From positions 1-47,872 of the forward strand of contig JAUNBJ010000015.1 of the NCBI GenBank assembly GCA_030535245.1: a stretch of 47,872 bases of DNA. The letters run 5' to 3'. Below the pieces are notes generated by a model. That model did not search any database. It was not told where the DNA came from and worked only from the letters and a program-made list of their open reading frames with translations. The translations under genes and the position numbers were made by a program. Within the stretch, counting starts at the first letter, position 1. Every line of letters begins with the position of its first letter. Source of the stretch: Planctomycetia bacterium. GTDB lineage: Bacteria > Planctomycetota > Planctomycetia > Pirellulales > Thermoguttaceae. This document shows positions 25,650-34,076 of the stretch, piece after piece.

Positions 25650-25758
25650 TGATTGATGATTGATGGTGACTATTTTCATGCCGAGTTTTGTATCGTGGTA
25701 TCGGATACGCCACTACACAAAAAACGGCTTGAATGACGACAATTATCAATTATCAATT
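25644..25758. repeat. Heptanucleotide tandem-repeat element (STRR-like)
   Basis: Three exact copies of GATTGAT (25644-25664) stand at the left. Two copies of AATTATC plus AATT (25741-25758) stand at the right, in imperfect inverted orientation. The stop of the beta-repeat gene lies in the first heptamer. The AATTATC heptamer recurs at the element at 28889-28973. The bases between hold no gene. Confidence 0.75.
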
Positions 25759-25794
25759 CCACAATGCGTCCGACGGCGGGCAGAAAGGTTGAGG

Positions 25795-27036
25795 ATGAAG
25801 AAATTCGTTTTGGCAGTGATCGTTTCGTGGATGTTGGTTTCGTCCGTTCAGGCGGAGTTGAAGATTCGGGATTTGCTGGACCTGGCGTTGGTTCCTCCGG
25901 AGCTGAAAATCAATCCGACCGGCTTCAACGACGAAGATCGGGATTACAACATGGTCATCGGCGTGGAGCGGGCCGCGAAGGGACGGATTTGGGCCGCCAC
26001 GATCAGCGGAGAGGATGGGGAAGGGGGGTATCTGGTCGTCTGGTCGAGCGACGACGATGGAAAAACGTGGTCGAAGCCCCGGTTGGTAATCAAGCCGGAA
26101 AGCGCGGCGTGCGGGTTGTTTCGGCGAACGCTGATCGCCTGTTTGTGGACCGATCCCAGCGGCAAACTGTGGCTCTTTTTCGACCAGTCGATGGGGGCGT
26201 ACGATTCGCGTAGCGGCGTCTGGTACACGACCTGCTCCAACCCGGATGCGGAAAATCCCGAATGGTCGCACCCCATCCGGTTTGGGCATGGGAACATGCT
26301 GAACAAGCCGATTGTTTTGCAAGATGGCACGTGGCTTTTGCCCGTTTCGCACCAGCTTTTGTGTGACCCGGGCGCGTCGGGCAGACGATTCCTTTCCAAA
26401 GAAGCGTTGGCCGAGTTTTATCAGTTCGGAAACCGCATGAAACCATTGCAGGGAGCGCATGTGTACGCCTCGTACGATGCGGGGAAAACGTTCCAGCGTA
26501 TCGGTTCGGTTCGATTTCCGCATTTCGCCGGGGACGAACATATGCTGATTGAGAAAAAGGATGGCACGCTCTGGATGTTGGGCCGCACGGGACGCGGTAT
26601 TGACGAAGCATTTTCGACCGACGGGGGGAAAACATGGTCGGAACCGAAGTTTGCGATTCCCCACACCGTTTCGCGTTTTTTCATACGGCGTCTGGCTTCC
26701 GGGAATTTGCTCCTGGTGAAGCATGGCGGCTTTGGCACGCAGGAAGAAGCGGTTCAATGCGGACGCAACCACCTGACCGCGTACCTCTCGGAGGATGATG
26801 GGAAAACGTGGAAGGGTGGGCTGGAACTGGACGTGCGAAGCATTTCGTACCCCGACGGTTTCCAACACCCGGATGGACGGATTTTCATCGCGTATGATTT
26901 TGAACGTAGCCGGGCGGCGGAAGTCCGTATGGCTGTCTTTACCGAGGCCGACGTTTTGGCGGGAAAAGACGTTTCGGGGAAAGTCCGACTTCACGAGATC
27001 ATCAGCAAAGCAACGAAAAAGAATCAGGGAAAATGA
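25795..27036 (+). CDS. Secreted sialidase-like (BNR/Asp-box) protein
   Basis: This 413-residue exported protein has a signal peptide (about 1-20, ending SSVQA) and a six-bladed-propeller type sequence with four Asp-boxes: SSDDDGKTW (84-92), ASYDAGKTF (225-233), FSTDGGKTW (273-281) and LSEDDGKTW (331-339). The family includes exo-alpha-sialidases (GH33) and related glycan hydrolases or lyases; the substrate cannot be read from the motifs. AAAGG lies eight bases before the ATG at 25795. Its stop overlaps the aldolase start (ATGA). Coupling to an aldolase and a transporter suggests it releases the sugar that the pathway consumes. Confidence 0.8.
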   Translation: MKKFVLAVIVSWMLVSSVQAELKIRDLLDLALVPPELKINPTGFNDEDRDYNMVIGVERAAKGRIWAATISGEDGEGGYLVVWSSDDDGKTWSKPRLVIKPESAACGLFRRTLIACLWTDPSGKLWLFFDQSMGAYDSRSGVWYTTCSNPDAENPEWSHPIRFGHGNMLNKPIVLQDGTWLLPVSHQLLCDPGASGRRFLSKEALAEFYQFGNRMKPLQGAHVYASYDAGKTFQRIGSVRFPHFAGDEHMLIEKKDGTLWMLGRTGRGIDEAFSTDGGKTWSEPKFAIPHTVSRFFIRRLASGNLLLVKHGGFGTQEEAVQCGRNHLTAYLSEDDGKTWKGGLELDVRSISYPDGFQHPDGRIFIAYDFERSRAAEVRMAVFTEADVLAGKDVSGKVRLHEIISKATKKNQGK

Positions 27037-27818
27037 ACTATTTTAACGACTCCTTAAAAACGCGGCTTCGGAACGACGAAACGCTTACCGGAATTTTTGT
27101 CAACGAGTTTCGCTCGCCGAATTTGGGACTTTTGCTCGATCAGGCGGGTTACGATTTCGCCATTTACTGCATGGAACATTGCACGTTCAACACACACGAT
27201 TTGCTCCACATCGTGCCGGGATACCGGGGCTGCCGGTGCAAACCGATCGTGCGGGTGCCGATGGTGAGCCGAGAGTTTTTCCAGCCCGTCCTGGATTGTG
27301 GGGTGAATGGCCTCATGGTGCCGATGGTGGAAAGCGCGGCGCAGATTGCCGAGGCGGTGCAACTGATGAAGTACCCGCCGGTTGGGCGACGTGGTTTAAC
27401 GTTTTGCGCCCCGCACACGTGGTATGCGGTGCCGGATCAGAAAACCTACACGCAGGCGGCAAACGACCACCTGCTGCTGGTGGCACAGATCGAAACACGG
27501 CGGGGGTTGGAAAATCTGGAAGAAATTCTGGCCGTACCGGGGGTGGATGTGGTTTTTGTGGGAAACACCGACCTTTCGCAGTCGCTGGGGGTGGAAAACG
27601 ACCTGAGCGCAGGGCCGATTGCCGATGCGGTGCGGCGGGTCTTTCGAGTGGCGAAATCGTTTGGCGTGGTGGGCGGAGGGAATTTTCTCGATCCCGCTTT
27701 GGTTAGCGAATATTATCCAGAGGGGCTGCGATTCGTGACGCTGGATTCCGAAATAGAACGGCTCGCGGCAGGGCTGCGAAGCGGGATTCAGGCGGTGCAA
27801 AGAGGACGAAAAGGATGA
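27033..27818 (+). CDS. HpcH/HpaI family class II pyruvate aldolase 2
   Basis: This 261-residue paralogue of the enzyme at 14596-15378 has the same active-site layout: His49 in CMEHC, Arg74 in IVRVP, GLMVPMVES, Glu154 in AQIETRRG and Asp180 in GNTDLS. It should split a 2-keto-3-deoxy sugar acid into pyruvate and an aldehyde. It is coupled by ATGA overlaps both upstream (sialidase-like gene) and downstream (BASS transporter). If the sialidase-like enzyme really released sialic acid, an NanA-type lyase would be expected instead, so the real sugar may be different. Confidence 0.85.
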   Translation: MNYFNDSLKTRLRNDETLTGIFVNEFRSPNLGLLLDQAGYDFAIYCMEHCTFNTHDLLHIVPGYRGCRCKPIVRVPMVSREFFQPVLDCGVNGLMVPMVESAAQIAEAVQLMKYPPVGRRGLTFCAPHTWYAVPDQKTYTQAANDHLLLVAQIETRRGLENLEEILAVPGVDVVFVGNTDLSQSLGVENDLSAGPIADAVRRVFRVAKSFGVVGGGNFLDPALVSEYYPEGLRFVTLDSEIERLAAGLRSGIQAVQRGRKG

Positions 27819-28888
27819 AAAACACGATCGGGATTCTGGGCGTTTTGTTGGTCACGTTTGTCGTGTTGACCGGGTGGGGAGCGACTTCGGTGGCGGGAAT
27901 CGTGTTGGCGTTGTTCTGGTTGGGAGCGGCACTGTACGCACGATTTTTCCCAACGTTTCAACCGTTTTGCTATCCGTTGGTGGTGCTGGGATGCGTGACG
28001 ACCTCGATGTACTTTCCCGGCATGTACCGCGTCTGGTTCGGCCAAAACACGACCGATTTCGTCACGCCGATTTTGCAGGTCATCATGTTCGGCATGGGGA
28101 CGCAGCTGGCGTGGAAAGATTTCCGCCAAATCGCCATTCAGCCCTGGGGGGTGTTCATCGGGGTTGGTTTGCAGTTCTGCGTCATGCCCCTGGTCGGATT
28201 TTTCATTGTCTCGGTATTTTCGTTCCCGAAGGAGGTTGCCGCAGGGATTCTGCTGGTCGGGTGTGTGCCGTCGGGAATCGCGTCGAACGTGATGAATTTT
28301 CTGGCTCGCTCGAACGTGGCACTTTCCGTCACGTTGACCACCGTAGCCACGCTTCTGGGGCCGATTCTCACGCCGTTGTGGATGAAAATTTTGATCGGCG
28401 ACACGCTCGAATTGGACTACACGCAAATGGCCTGGACGATTCTCAACCTGGTCGTTCTGCCAATTTTAGCGGGACTTCTGGTGAAATCGATATTCCTTTC
28501 CCGGCTGTCGGAAAAAGCTCGGATCGCGTTTGAACGGTTCCTCGGCTTCTTCTCAATGGTGGGGCTGCTGCTGACCATTGTGTTCATCAATGCCGCCGGA
28601 CGCGACGCACTGCTTTCGATCGGTTTCCTGCTGATTCTGGCATGTCTGTTGCACAACACCCTGGGGTATTTTTTGGGCTACGTGCTGGCGAAGTGCTGTG
28701 GGCTGGACGAATCGTCGTGCCGAACCGTTTCCATAGAAGTGGGAATGCAGAACGGCGGGCTGGCGGCAGGAATTGCCACGCAACTTGGAAAAGCAGCAAC
28801 GATGGGATTGGCTCCAGCAATTTGCAGTCCCCTAATGAATATCACCGGAGCATCCCTGGCCATTTGGTGGCGAGGACGACGGAGTTGA
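27815..28888 (+). CDS. Bile acid:sodium symporter (BASS) family transporter
   Basis: This 357-residue integral membrane protein has about ten hydrophobic segments. Family features include MFGMGTQLAWKDF, GCVPSGIASNVMNFLARSNVALSVTLTT (the crossing-helix region) and VSIEVGMQNGGLAAGIATQLG. BASS proteins carry organic anions or small acids with sodium, and examples transport pyruvate, pantoate or keto acids. Coupling to the aldolase fits uptake of a sugar acid or export of a product. The stop at 28888 is followed at once by a palindromic heptamer repeat. Confidence 0.85.
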   Translation: MKNTIGILGVLLVTFVVLTGWGATSVAGIVLALFWLGAALYARFFPTFQPFCYPLVVLGCVTTSMYFPGMYRVWFGQNTTDFVTPILQVIMFGMGTQLAWKDFRQIAIQPWGVFIGVGLQFCVMPLVGFFIVSVFSFPKEVAAGILLVGCVPSGIASNVMNFLARSNVALSVTLTTVATLLGPILTPLWMKILIGDTLELDYTQMAWTILNLVVLPILAGLLVKSIFLSRLSEKARIAFERFLGFFSMVGLLLTIVFINAAGRDALLSIGFLLILACLLHNTLGYFLGYVLAKCCGLDESSCRTVSIEVGMQNGGLAAGIATQLGKAATMGLAPAICSPLMNITGASLAIWWRGRRS

Positions 28889-28973
28889 TAATGGTTAATG
28901 GTTAATGGTTACTGGGTTGAATGGGAGCCATTAACCATTAACCATTAACCATTAATTATCAATTATCAATTAA
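28889..28973. repeat. Heptanucleotide repeats forming a 23-bp perfect inverted repeat
   Basis: TAATGGT x3 (28889-28909) is mirrored by CATTAAC x3 plus CATTAAT (28929-28956), then TATCAAT x2 (28957-28970). The arms 28889-28911 and 28932-28954 pair perfectly over 23 bases with a 20-base loop. It lies between convergent genes and could act as a bidirectional terminator. It shares the AATTATC heptamer with 25741-25758. Confidence 0.85.
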
Positions 28974-28983
28974 AAAAAGGGGG

Positions 28984-30138
28984 TTAGCAACGATTTCGAT
29001 TCCGATATTCCTGGGGCGTAAGGCCGTTTTTCCTGCGAAAATGATAGACAAAATAGGCCAGCGAACAGAATGACAAATCGAAGGCGATCTTTCCGATGGG
29101 GAGTGTCGTGCTTCGGAGCAGTTCCCTGGCTCGTTCCAGCCGAACGGAGAGTAGTTCCTCGCCGGGGGTTCGTCCGAATGCCCGCTTGAATTTCCGTTCC
29201 AGCGTCCGCCGCGAGAGGCTGATTGCGCCGACGATCTCCTCGATCGTGATTCCCTGGCAGGCATGGTCGCGGAGGAGTGTCATGGCTTTGACCATATCCT
29301 CATCTTCCACGGCAATCCGATCGGTCGATCGCCGCGTTTGGATTCCGATCGGGGGAAAGAGCAACGGCAGTGGAGGAATCTCCTTCCCTTTGATTTTGTC
29401 ACAGAGAATCCGGGCCGCCTCCCTGCCGACATGGAGACCGTTGACAATCACGCTGGAAAGTGGCGGATTCTGAATGTTGCAGAACCATTCCTCGTTCGTC
29501 ACCCCCAGAACGGCAATCTCGTTGGGAACCGGGATTTTCTCGCTATGGCAGACATCCAGCACCACGCGGGCGTGAAAATCGTATGCGGCCAGCAGCGCCA
29601 CCGGTTTGGGCAACTCGTGGAGCCAACGGATAAAACGCTCTTTTTCCGCAGCGCTCCACGCGAAAAACGGCGGGGTATTTTTGGTTTTCTGCTCGAACAG
29701 ATGGCATTTTTTCCCTGCCTGCCCGACCCGTCGCACAAACGCGTCCCGCCGCCGACGTGTCCAGTAAAGATGGCACTGCGTGTAAAACGCGAAGTGCTGG
29801 AACCCACGCGACGCGAAGTAGTCGTAAACCATCTCCGCCAGAGAATCCTCGTCCGTATCCAAATCGGAAGGATGATCCGGGCAGTGCACCCGCAACGACG
29901 GAATCCCCATCCGCTCGATCACGCGGAACGTGGCGGGGGAGTTGTCCCGCACCAGAATCCCATCCCCCTCCCAGTCCTTCACCCACAACGGCAACGGCTC
30001 GTTGATTCCGCGAAACTCGAACTCGGCGATATGCCCGTTTTCGTGGAGGTATTGCGTCATGCCATCCATCAACAAACGGCTGTAACCGTGGGACGTTCCC
30101 ATCAAAAGCAGGATTCGCAGAGAGGTAGAGGGGGGCAT
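28984..30138 (-). CDS. XylR-like transcriptional regulator 3 (LacI-type sensor plus AraC HTH)
   Basis: This 384-residue regulator is colinear with those at 7884 and 13408: ILLLMGTSHGYSRLLMDGM, VALLAAYDFHARVV and AVLGVTNEEWF in the sensor domain; ISLSRRTLERKFKRAFG and LSFCSLAYFVYHFRRK in the C-terminal AraC HTH. The ATG at 30138 is chosen because AGGAG lies six bases upstream; 30180 is in frame but has no such site. It is convergent with the aldolase/BASS operon and probably regulates it. I see no strong promoter in the 349 bases upstream. Confidence 0.87.
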   Translation of the reverse strand: MPPSTSLRILLLMGTSHGYSRLLMDGMTQYLHENGHIAEFEFRGINEPLPLWVKDWEGDGILVRDNSPATFRVIERMGIPSLRVHCPDHPSDLDTDEDSLAEMVYDYFASRGFQHFAFYTQCHLYWTRRRRDAFVRRVGQAGKKCHLFEQKTKNTPPFFAWSAAEKERFIRWLHELPKPVALLAAYDFHARVVLDVCHSEKIPVPNEIAVLGVTNEEWFCNIQNPPLSSVIVNGLHVGREAARILCDKIKGKEIPPLPLLFPPIGIQTRRSTDRIAVEDEDMVKAMTLLRDHACQGITIEEIVGAISLSRRTLERKFKRAFGRTPGEELLSVRLERARELLRSTTLPIGKIAFDLSFCSLAYFVYHFRRKNGLTPQEYRNRNRC

Positions 30139-30362
30139 AAAACTCTCCTGGAAACGTTCCGGAACAACCGTTGGTACCACCTTTTTATCGGCTCTCCACC
30201 CCCCATAGGTTTAACGATGAGGAAAATGGATTCCTGTTCATAATGGCTGGCTAAATTCAAACAATAATCAGAATCTATAATTAGCACCTTCTCAAAACTG
30301 CTTATACTTGGGAGAAATGGAGTTTTCAAGCGGAAAGGGGGATCGTTCCTGAAAAAACAGAG

Positions 30363-30396
30363 GATTTTGGGCCGGAATAGGGTTTTTAGATGGGGC
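30363..30396 (+). repeat. Degenerate right half of the palindromic repeat family
   Basis: GATTTTGGGCCGGAATAG followed by GGTTTTTAGATGGGGC lines up with 38484-38517 (TTTTGGCCTGGAATTGG plus the arm), with about seven differences. The preceding AAACAGAGG matches AAACCGAGGG in the full copy. Confidence 0.5.
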
Positions 30397-30431
30397 TGTT
30401 CGTAAAATCCCAAAAAATTTTCCCCCATATC

Positions 30432-30459
30432 TTGACAACATGGCAAAAAAGTGAACAAT
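30432..30459 (+). promoter_or_regulatory. Promoter of the rnf operon
   Basis: TTGACA (30432-30437), 16 bases, AACAAT (30454-30459). The first gene starts about 22 bases after the expected transcript start. Confidence 0.65.
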
Positions 30460-30487
30460 AGGAATATTCAAGATACTAGGAAATCCG

Positions 30488-30778
30488 ATGGAAATTTTGA
30501 CCAACGAACGGCCCCGGCACCCCACCTCCTGCGATACATGCAGCGTGAAGGATTGTCCCACACGCGGTTTGCTCGACACGCAGGCGGAGTGTACGCTTTC
30601 GCCTCGACGCATGACGGCCAGTACGTTTGTCGTGTTCGTGATTCCCCTTTTAGGAGCTTGTCTCGGCGCGGCGCTTGGCGAAAAAGGAACGGTCGTTCAG
30701 CTTGCCGCCGCCGGAGGTGGATTTTTGGCCGGAGTGGGTCTGGCCATGTTTGGAATGAGGATTTTTCATGGAAAATAG
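30488..30778 (+). CDS. Small Cys-rich two-helix membrane protein at the head of the rnf operon (RseC-like position)
   Basis: This 96-residue protein has a Cys-rich N-terminus (Cys15, Cys18, Cys23, Cys35: CDTCSVKDCPTRG) and two membrane helices (about 46-64 and 68-88, Gly/Ala-rich). The layout of an N-terminal cysteine cluster followed by two TMs resembles RseC/SoxR-reducing-system proteins often found with rnf, but similarity is too weak to name it. AGGA lies about eight bases upstream. It overlaps the rnfC start by 11 bases, so it is coupled to rnfC. A role in cluster assembly or in electron exchange with the complex is inferred. Confidence 0.7.
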   Translation: MEILTNERPRHPTSCDTCSVKDCPTRGLLDTQAECTLSPRRMTASTFVVFVIPLLGACLGAALGEKGTVVQLAAAGGGFLAGVGLAMFGMRIFHGK

Positions 30779-32129
30779 TACAGCCCTGCATACGTTTCCC
30801 CGCGGGGTTCATCCGTGGGAAGGAAAAGAGTTTTCCGAAGCGTGCCCGATTCAGGTGCTTCCCGAGCCGGAGGAATTGAAGATTCCGATGGCCCAGCATA
30901 TTGGTGCCGCGTGCCAGCCGTGCGTAAAAATGCGGGACGTGGTGGAAGCTGGCCAGGTGGTGGGAAGTGCCGAAGCGTTTGTTTCGGCGCCGGTGTTCGC
31001 GTCGTTGGGGGGGACGGTGAAGCGGTTGGGGATGAGCACGCTTCCCAACGGGCGGCACGTTTCTGCGGTCACGGTCGCGGTGGATCTGGAAAAAGCCGAT
31101 TCGGCAGGGCTGTTTGCGCTATTCTGCCGGGAGCCGGAATACGACCTTTCCACGTTCGAGCCGGGCGAGCTTTTCAACCGAATCCGGGCGGCGGGCCTGG
31201 TCGGGCAGGGGGGGGCGGCGTTTCCCACGCATGTGAAGCTGGCGAAAAACGAGAAAAAGCCGATCGACACGCTTTTGGTCAACGGCTGCGAGTGCGAACC
31301 GTACCTGACGGCCGACTACCGGACGCTTTTGGAGATGGGCGGGAACGTGTTGGCCGGGGCGCGTTTTGCGGCGCGTGCGGTGGGGGCGAAAAACGTCGTG
31401 CTCTGCATTGAGGACAACAAGCCGGAGGCGGTCCAGAGGATGCGTGTCCGGGTGAAGGCGCTGGGCAACGCGTCGGTTTCTGTGGCGGTGATGAAAACGA
31501 AGTACCCGCAGGGGGGGGAAAAGCAGCTCATTTATGCCGCGTTGGGCCGCAAGGTACCGATGGGGGGGCTGCCGATGGACGTGGGTGCGGCGGTCGTGAA
31601 CGTGGGGACGTGCGTTTCGATTGCCATGGCGGTGTTGTACGGCAAACCTCTGACGCATCGTGTGGTGACGGTCACGGGGGGCGGGATCGCGAAACCGGCC
31701 AACCTGTTCGTACCGATTGGAACGCCGATGAAGAAGCTGGTCGCGTTCTGCGGGGGGCTGAACGACGGGGCGCGGCGTGTGATTGGCGGGGGGCCGATGA
31801 TGGGGTTTGCACTGGGGTCGCTCGATATTCCGGTGACGAAGGGAACCAGTGGCATTACGGTCTTGACGGACGAGGAGCTTCAGCGTCCGATCGAGACGAA
31901 CTGCGTCCGTTGCGGTCGGTGCGTGGCGGTTTGTCCGATGAATCTGATTCCGACGCGTCTGGCGATGTCGCCGCGATCGAAGAATTGGGAGCTTTTCGAG
32001 AAATATCACCCGTTGGCCTGCGTGGAGTGTGGCAGTTGCGCATTTGAGTGTCCGGCGGGGGTGCCGATCGTGCAGCTTATCCGAATTGGCAAAGTGGAAT
32101 TACAGCGTCAGAAACAGGCAAAAAAGTAA
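30768..32129 (+). CDS. rnfC: Rnf complex subunit RnfC
   Basis: This 453-residue peripheral subunit is the NADH/FMN-binding part of the ion-translocating ferredoxin:NAD oxidoreductase. It has the RnfC N-terminal barrel (GVHPWEGK, then VSAPVFASLGGTVKRL), the NuoF-like FMN/NADH region (GLVGQGGAAFPTHVKL, NGCECEPYLTADY) and two 4Fe-4S clusters: Cys379/382/385/389 (CVRCGRCVAVCP) and Cys418/421/424/428 (CVECGSCAFECP). The short length fits RnfC without the alanine-rich C-terminal tail of proteobacteria. It is followed by rnfD after two bases. Confidence 0.95.
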   Translation: MENSTALHTFPRGVHPWEGKEFSEACPIQVLPEPEELKIPMAQHIGAACQPCVKMRDVVEAGQVVGSAEAFVSAPVFASLGGTVKRLGMSTLPNGRHVSAVTVAVDLEKADSAGLFALFCREPEYDLSTFEPGELFNRIRAAGLVGQGGAAFPTHVKLAKNEKKPIDTLLVNGCECEPYLTADYRTLLEMGGNVLAGARFAARAVGAKNVVLCIEDNKPEAVQRMRVRVKALGNASVSVAVMKTKYPQGGEKQLIYAALGRKVPMGGLPMDVGAAVVNVGTCVSIAMAVLYGKPLTHRVVTVTGGGIAKPANLFVPIGTPMKKLVAFCGGLNDGARRVIGGGPMMGFALGSLDIPVTKGTSGITVLTDEELQRPIETNCVRCGRCVAVCPMNLIPTRLAMSPRSKNWELFEKYHPLACVECGSCAFECPAGVPIVQLIRIGKVELQRQKQAKK

Positions 32130-32131
32130 AG

Positions 32132-33115
32132 ATGGAAAAGATACAGATCGCCAGTTCTCCGCACGTTTCGCGGAAGGGTTTTTCGACACGTCGGATGATG
32201 TTGGACGTGATGATCGGGCTTACGCCGGTGCTTTTGTGTGCCCTTTGGGCGTTCCGATGGTTCGCGGTGTACCAGATTGGGCTTTGTGTGTTGACCTGCC
32301 TGGTGACCGAGTGGGGGTTTGCCAGGATGCGGGGGCGAAGGGCGTCGCTGGACGATTGCTCGGCGTTGATTACGGGGGTGATTCTGGGGCTTTCGTTGCC
32401 GTGGAGTGCCCCGTGGCAGGTTCCGGTGTTCGGTTCCGTATTGGCGATTGGCCTGGGCAAGATGGCGTATGGGGGGTTGGGATTCAATATTTTCAACCCG
32501 GCGATGGTCGGACGTGCGTTCGTCATGCTCAGTTTTGCCACGGCGATGGGCAGCGGGGCGTACCTGGTTTCGGACGCGCAAAATGCTCCCGCCATCGTGA
32601 CGCAGGCGACGCCCATGACGTTGCTGAAAAGCGGCCCTGGGGCGTACGTTCAGGCGGAAAAGAGCGAAGCGGCGATGCGGACGCGGTTTTTGGGGGTACG
32701 AAACGGGTCGTTGGGAGAGGTGAACATGCTGGCGGTGTTGCTGGGGGGCGTCTATCTGCTGCTGCGGAAAAGTGCGTCGTGGCGGATTCCGGTCGGGATG
32801 CTCGCGACGGTGTTGGTGCTGGGGATTTTGAGTTCGCCCACCGAGTCGCCGCTGGAATATGGGTTGTTTTACCTGAGCAACGGTGCGGTGCTGTTCGGGG
32901 CGTTTTTCATAGCGACCGATCCGGTGACAAGCCCCATTACCCCACGTGGCCAGCTTTATTTTGGCGTGGGCGTTGGGGCGTTGACCATGCTGATTCGTCT
33001 GTTCAGCGGGTATCCGGAAGGGGTGATGTTTGCCGTGCTGGTGATGAATGCGTTGGTTCCGATTCTTAATAACACGACGATTCCGAAGGCCTTTGGAACG
33101 GGGGAGAAAGCATGA
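32132..33115 (+). CDS. rnfD: Rnf complex subunit RnfD
   Basis: This 327-residue integral membrane subunit carries a covalently bound FMN. Membrane helices cover most of the chain; FNPAMVGRAF and TQATPMTLLK mark the family, with Thr160 the expected FMN attachment site. ATDPVTSPITPRGQ is the conserved late segment. The start at 32132 follows the rnfC stop closely and has only a weak AAAG ribosome site. The stop overlaps rnfG as ATGA. Confidence 0.94.
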   Translation: MEKIQIASSPHVSRKGFSTRRMMLDVMIGLTPVLLCALWAFRWFAVYQIGLCVLTCLVTEWGFARMRGRRASLDDCSALITGVILGLSLPWSAPWQVPVFGSVLAIGLGKMAYGGLGFNIFNPAMVGRAFVMLSFATAMGSGAYLVSDAQNAPAIVTQATPMTLLKSGPGAYVQAEKSEAAMRTRFLGVRNGSLGEVNMLAVLLGGVYLLLRKSASWRIPVGMLATVLVLGILSSPTESPLEYGLFYLSNGAVLFGAFFIATDPVTSPITPRGQLYFGVGVGALTMLIRLFSGYPEGVMFAVLVMNALVPILNNTTIPKAFGTGEKA

Positions 33116-33720
33116 GTGAGACCGTAGAAAAACAGGAAGAAACGCTGGATCGGCATTATTTGCGTCAGGCGTGGTTGGTTCTTTTTCTGTCGGTGCTGTA
33201 TGCGGCGATTTTGGTGTTCGTGGATATGTCGCTTTCGGCAAAGATCGCGGACAACAAGAAGCAGGAAACGTACTCGCAGATTCCCACGTTGGTTCCGGGA
33301 GCGGTTTCGGAAAAGACGGTGGAGCATGTCGTCATCGGGACGGACGGCAAGCCGGCGAGGGTTTTGCAGGCGTTCGACAAAGAGGGCGTTCCGGTGGGCT
33401 GGGTCTTTGCGGGCAATGGGCAGGGATTCGCGGATGCGGTGGAGCTGATCGTGGGTCTGGATCCGAAGCTGGAAAAGCTGACGGGGCTGTACGTGCTGAA
33501 TCAGAAAGAGACGCCGGGGCTGGGGAATTATATCGTTGACGAGAAATTCCGTTCGCAGTTCGTGGGCAAATCGACGTTGGAGCCGTTGCTGGTGACCAAA
33601 GCGGAACCTGTGGGGAACGAGATCAAAGCGTTAACGGGCGCCACGATTTCGTCGCAATCGGTCTGCGACATTATCAACGCCACGATCTTGAAATACCGCG
33701 ATGCCGTGTCGAAGCTGTAA
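33112..33720 (+). CDS. rnfG: Rnf complex subunit RnfG
   Basis: This 202-residue subunit has one N-terminal membrane helix (about 20-40) and an extracytoplasmic FMN-binding domain. The covalent FMN motif is LTGATISS with Thr178. LNQKETPGLGNYI is the second conserved block. Coupled to rnfD by ATGA. The next Rnf gene (rnfE) is displaced by the MNT/HEPN pair, with rnfG ending 20 bases before it. Confidence 0.94.
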   Translation: MSETVEKQEETLDRHYLRQAWLVLFLSVLYAAILVFVDMSLSAKIADNKKQETYSQIPTLVPGAVSEKTVEHVVIGTDGKPARVLQAFDKEGVPVGWVFAGNGQGFADAVELIVGLDPKLEKLTGLYVLNQKETPGLGNYIVDEKFRSQFVGKSTLEPLLVTKAEPVGNEIKALTGATISSQSVCDIINATILKYRDAVSKL

Positions 33721-33740
33721 GCCATGGAGGGAAACGGAAG

Positions 33741-34076
33741 ATGAACGAACTTTTGGAATCCCTAAAAAAAACATTGTTGGAAGGGTTAGCCGAAATCTTT
33801 CCAACTATTTCGTACCGTGTGATTTTATATGGTTCGTATGCTCGCGGCGAATATGACGAGGAATCCGATTTGGATATTATGGTCATTGCCGATATTGAGG
33901 AATCCGAGAAGAGCCTTTATCGGCAGGCTGTCAATCGACTGGCCGACCGGCTGAGTCTCCAATATGCTCATGTAGTATCCCTGTTGTTGGTTCCCGAAGC
34001 GAAATTTCGGCGATATGACAAAATCATGCCATTATACATCGACGTAATGCGAGAAGGGCAGGTGTTAAATGTCTGA
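33741..34076 (+). CDS. MNT-type minimal nucleotidyltransferase
   Basis: This 111-residue protein has the polymerase-beta-like nucleotidyltransferase signature GSYARGEYDEESDLDIMV (Gly31-Ser32, Asp43, Asp45), so catalytic carboxylates are intact. By family knowledge MNT proteins pair with HEPN proteins; in some pairs the MNT acts as antitoxin by adding AMP groups to the HEPN partner. It overlaps the HEPN gene by 8 bases. Base use is more AT-rich than the flanking rnf genes (runs of A in the first codons), which suggests later arrival in the operon. Confidence 0.85.
   Translation: MNELLESLKKTLLEGLAEIFPTISYRVILYGSYARGEYDEESDLDIMVIADIEESEKSLYRQAVNRLADRLSLQYAHVVSLLLVPEAKFRRYDKIMPLYIDVMREGQVLNV

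Larger units (their letters stand above)
30139..30487. other. Divergent intergenic region, regulator 3 / rnf operon
   Basis: These 349 AT-rich bases contain no gene I trust. They hold a degenerate copy of the palindromic repeat (30363-30396) and the rnf promoter (30432-30459). Confidence 0.5.

Noticed and set aside
25644..25758. Very short CRISPR or phage attachment site
   Set aside because: The 7-bp units are contiguous, there is no integrase or cas gene, and no tRNA nearby. Simple tandem repeats explain it.
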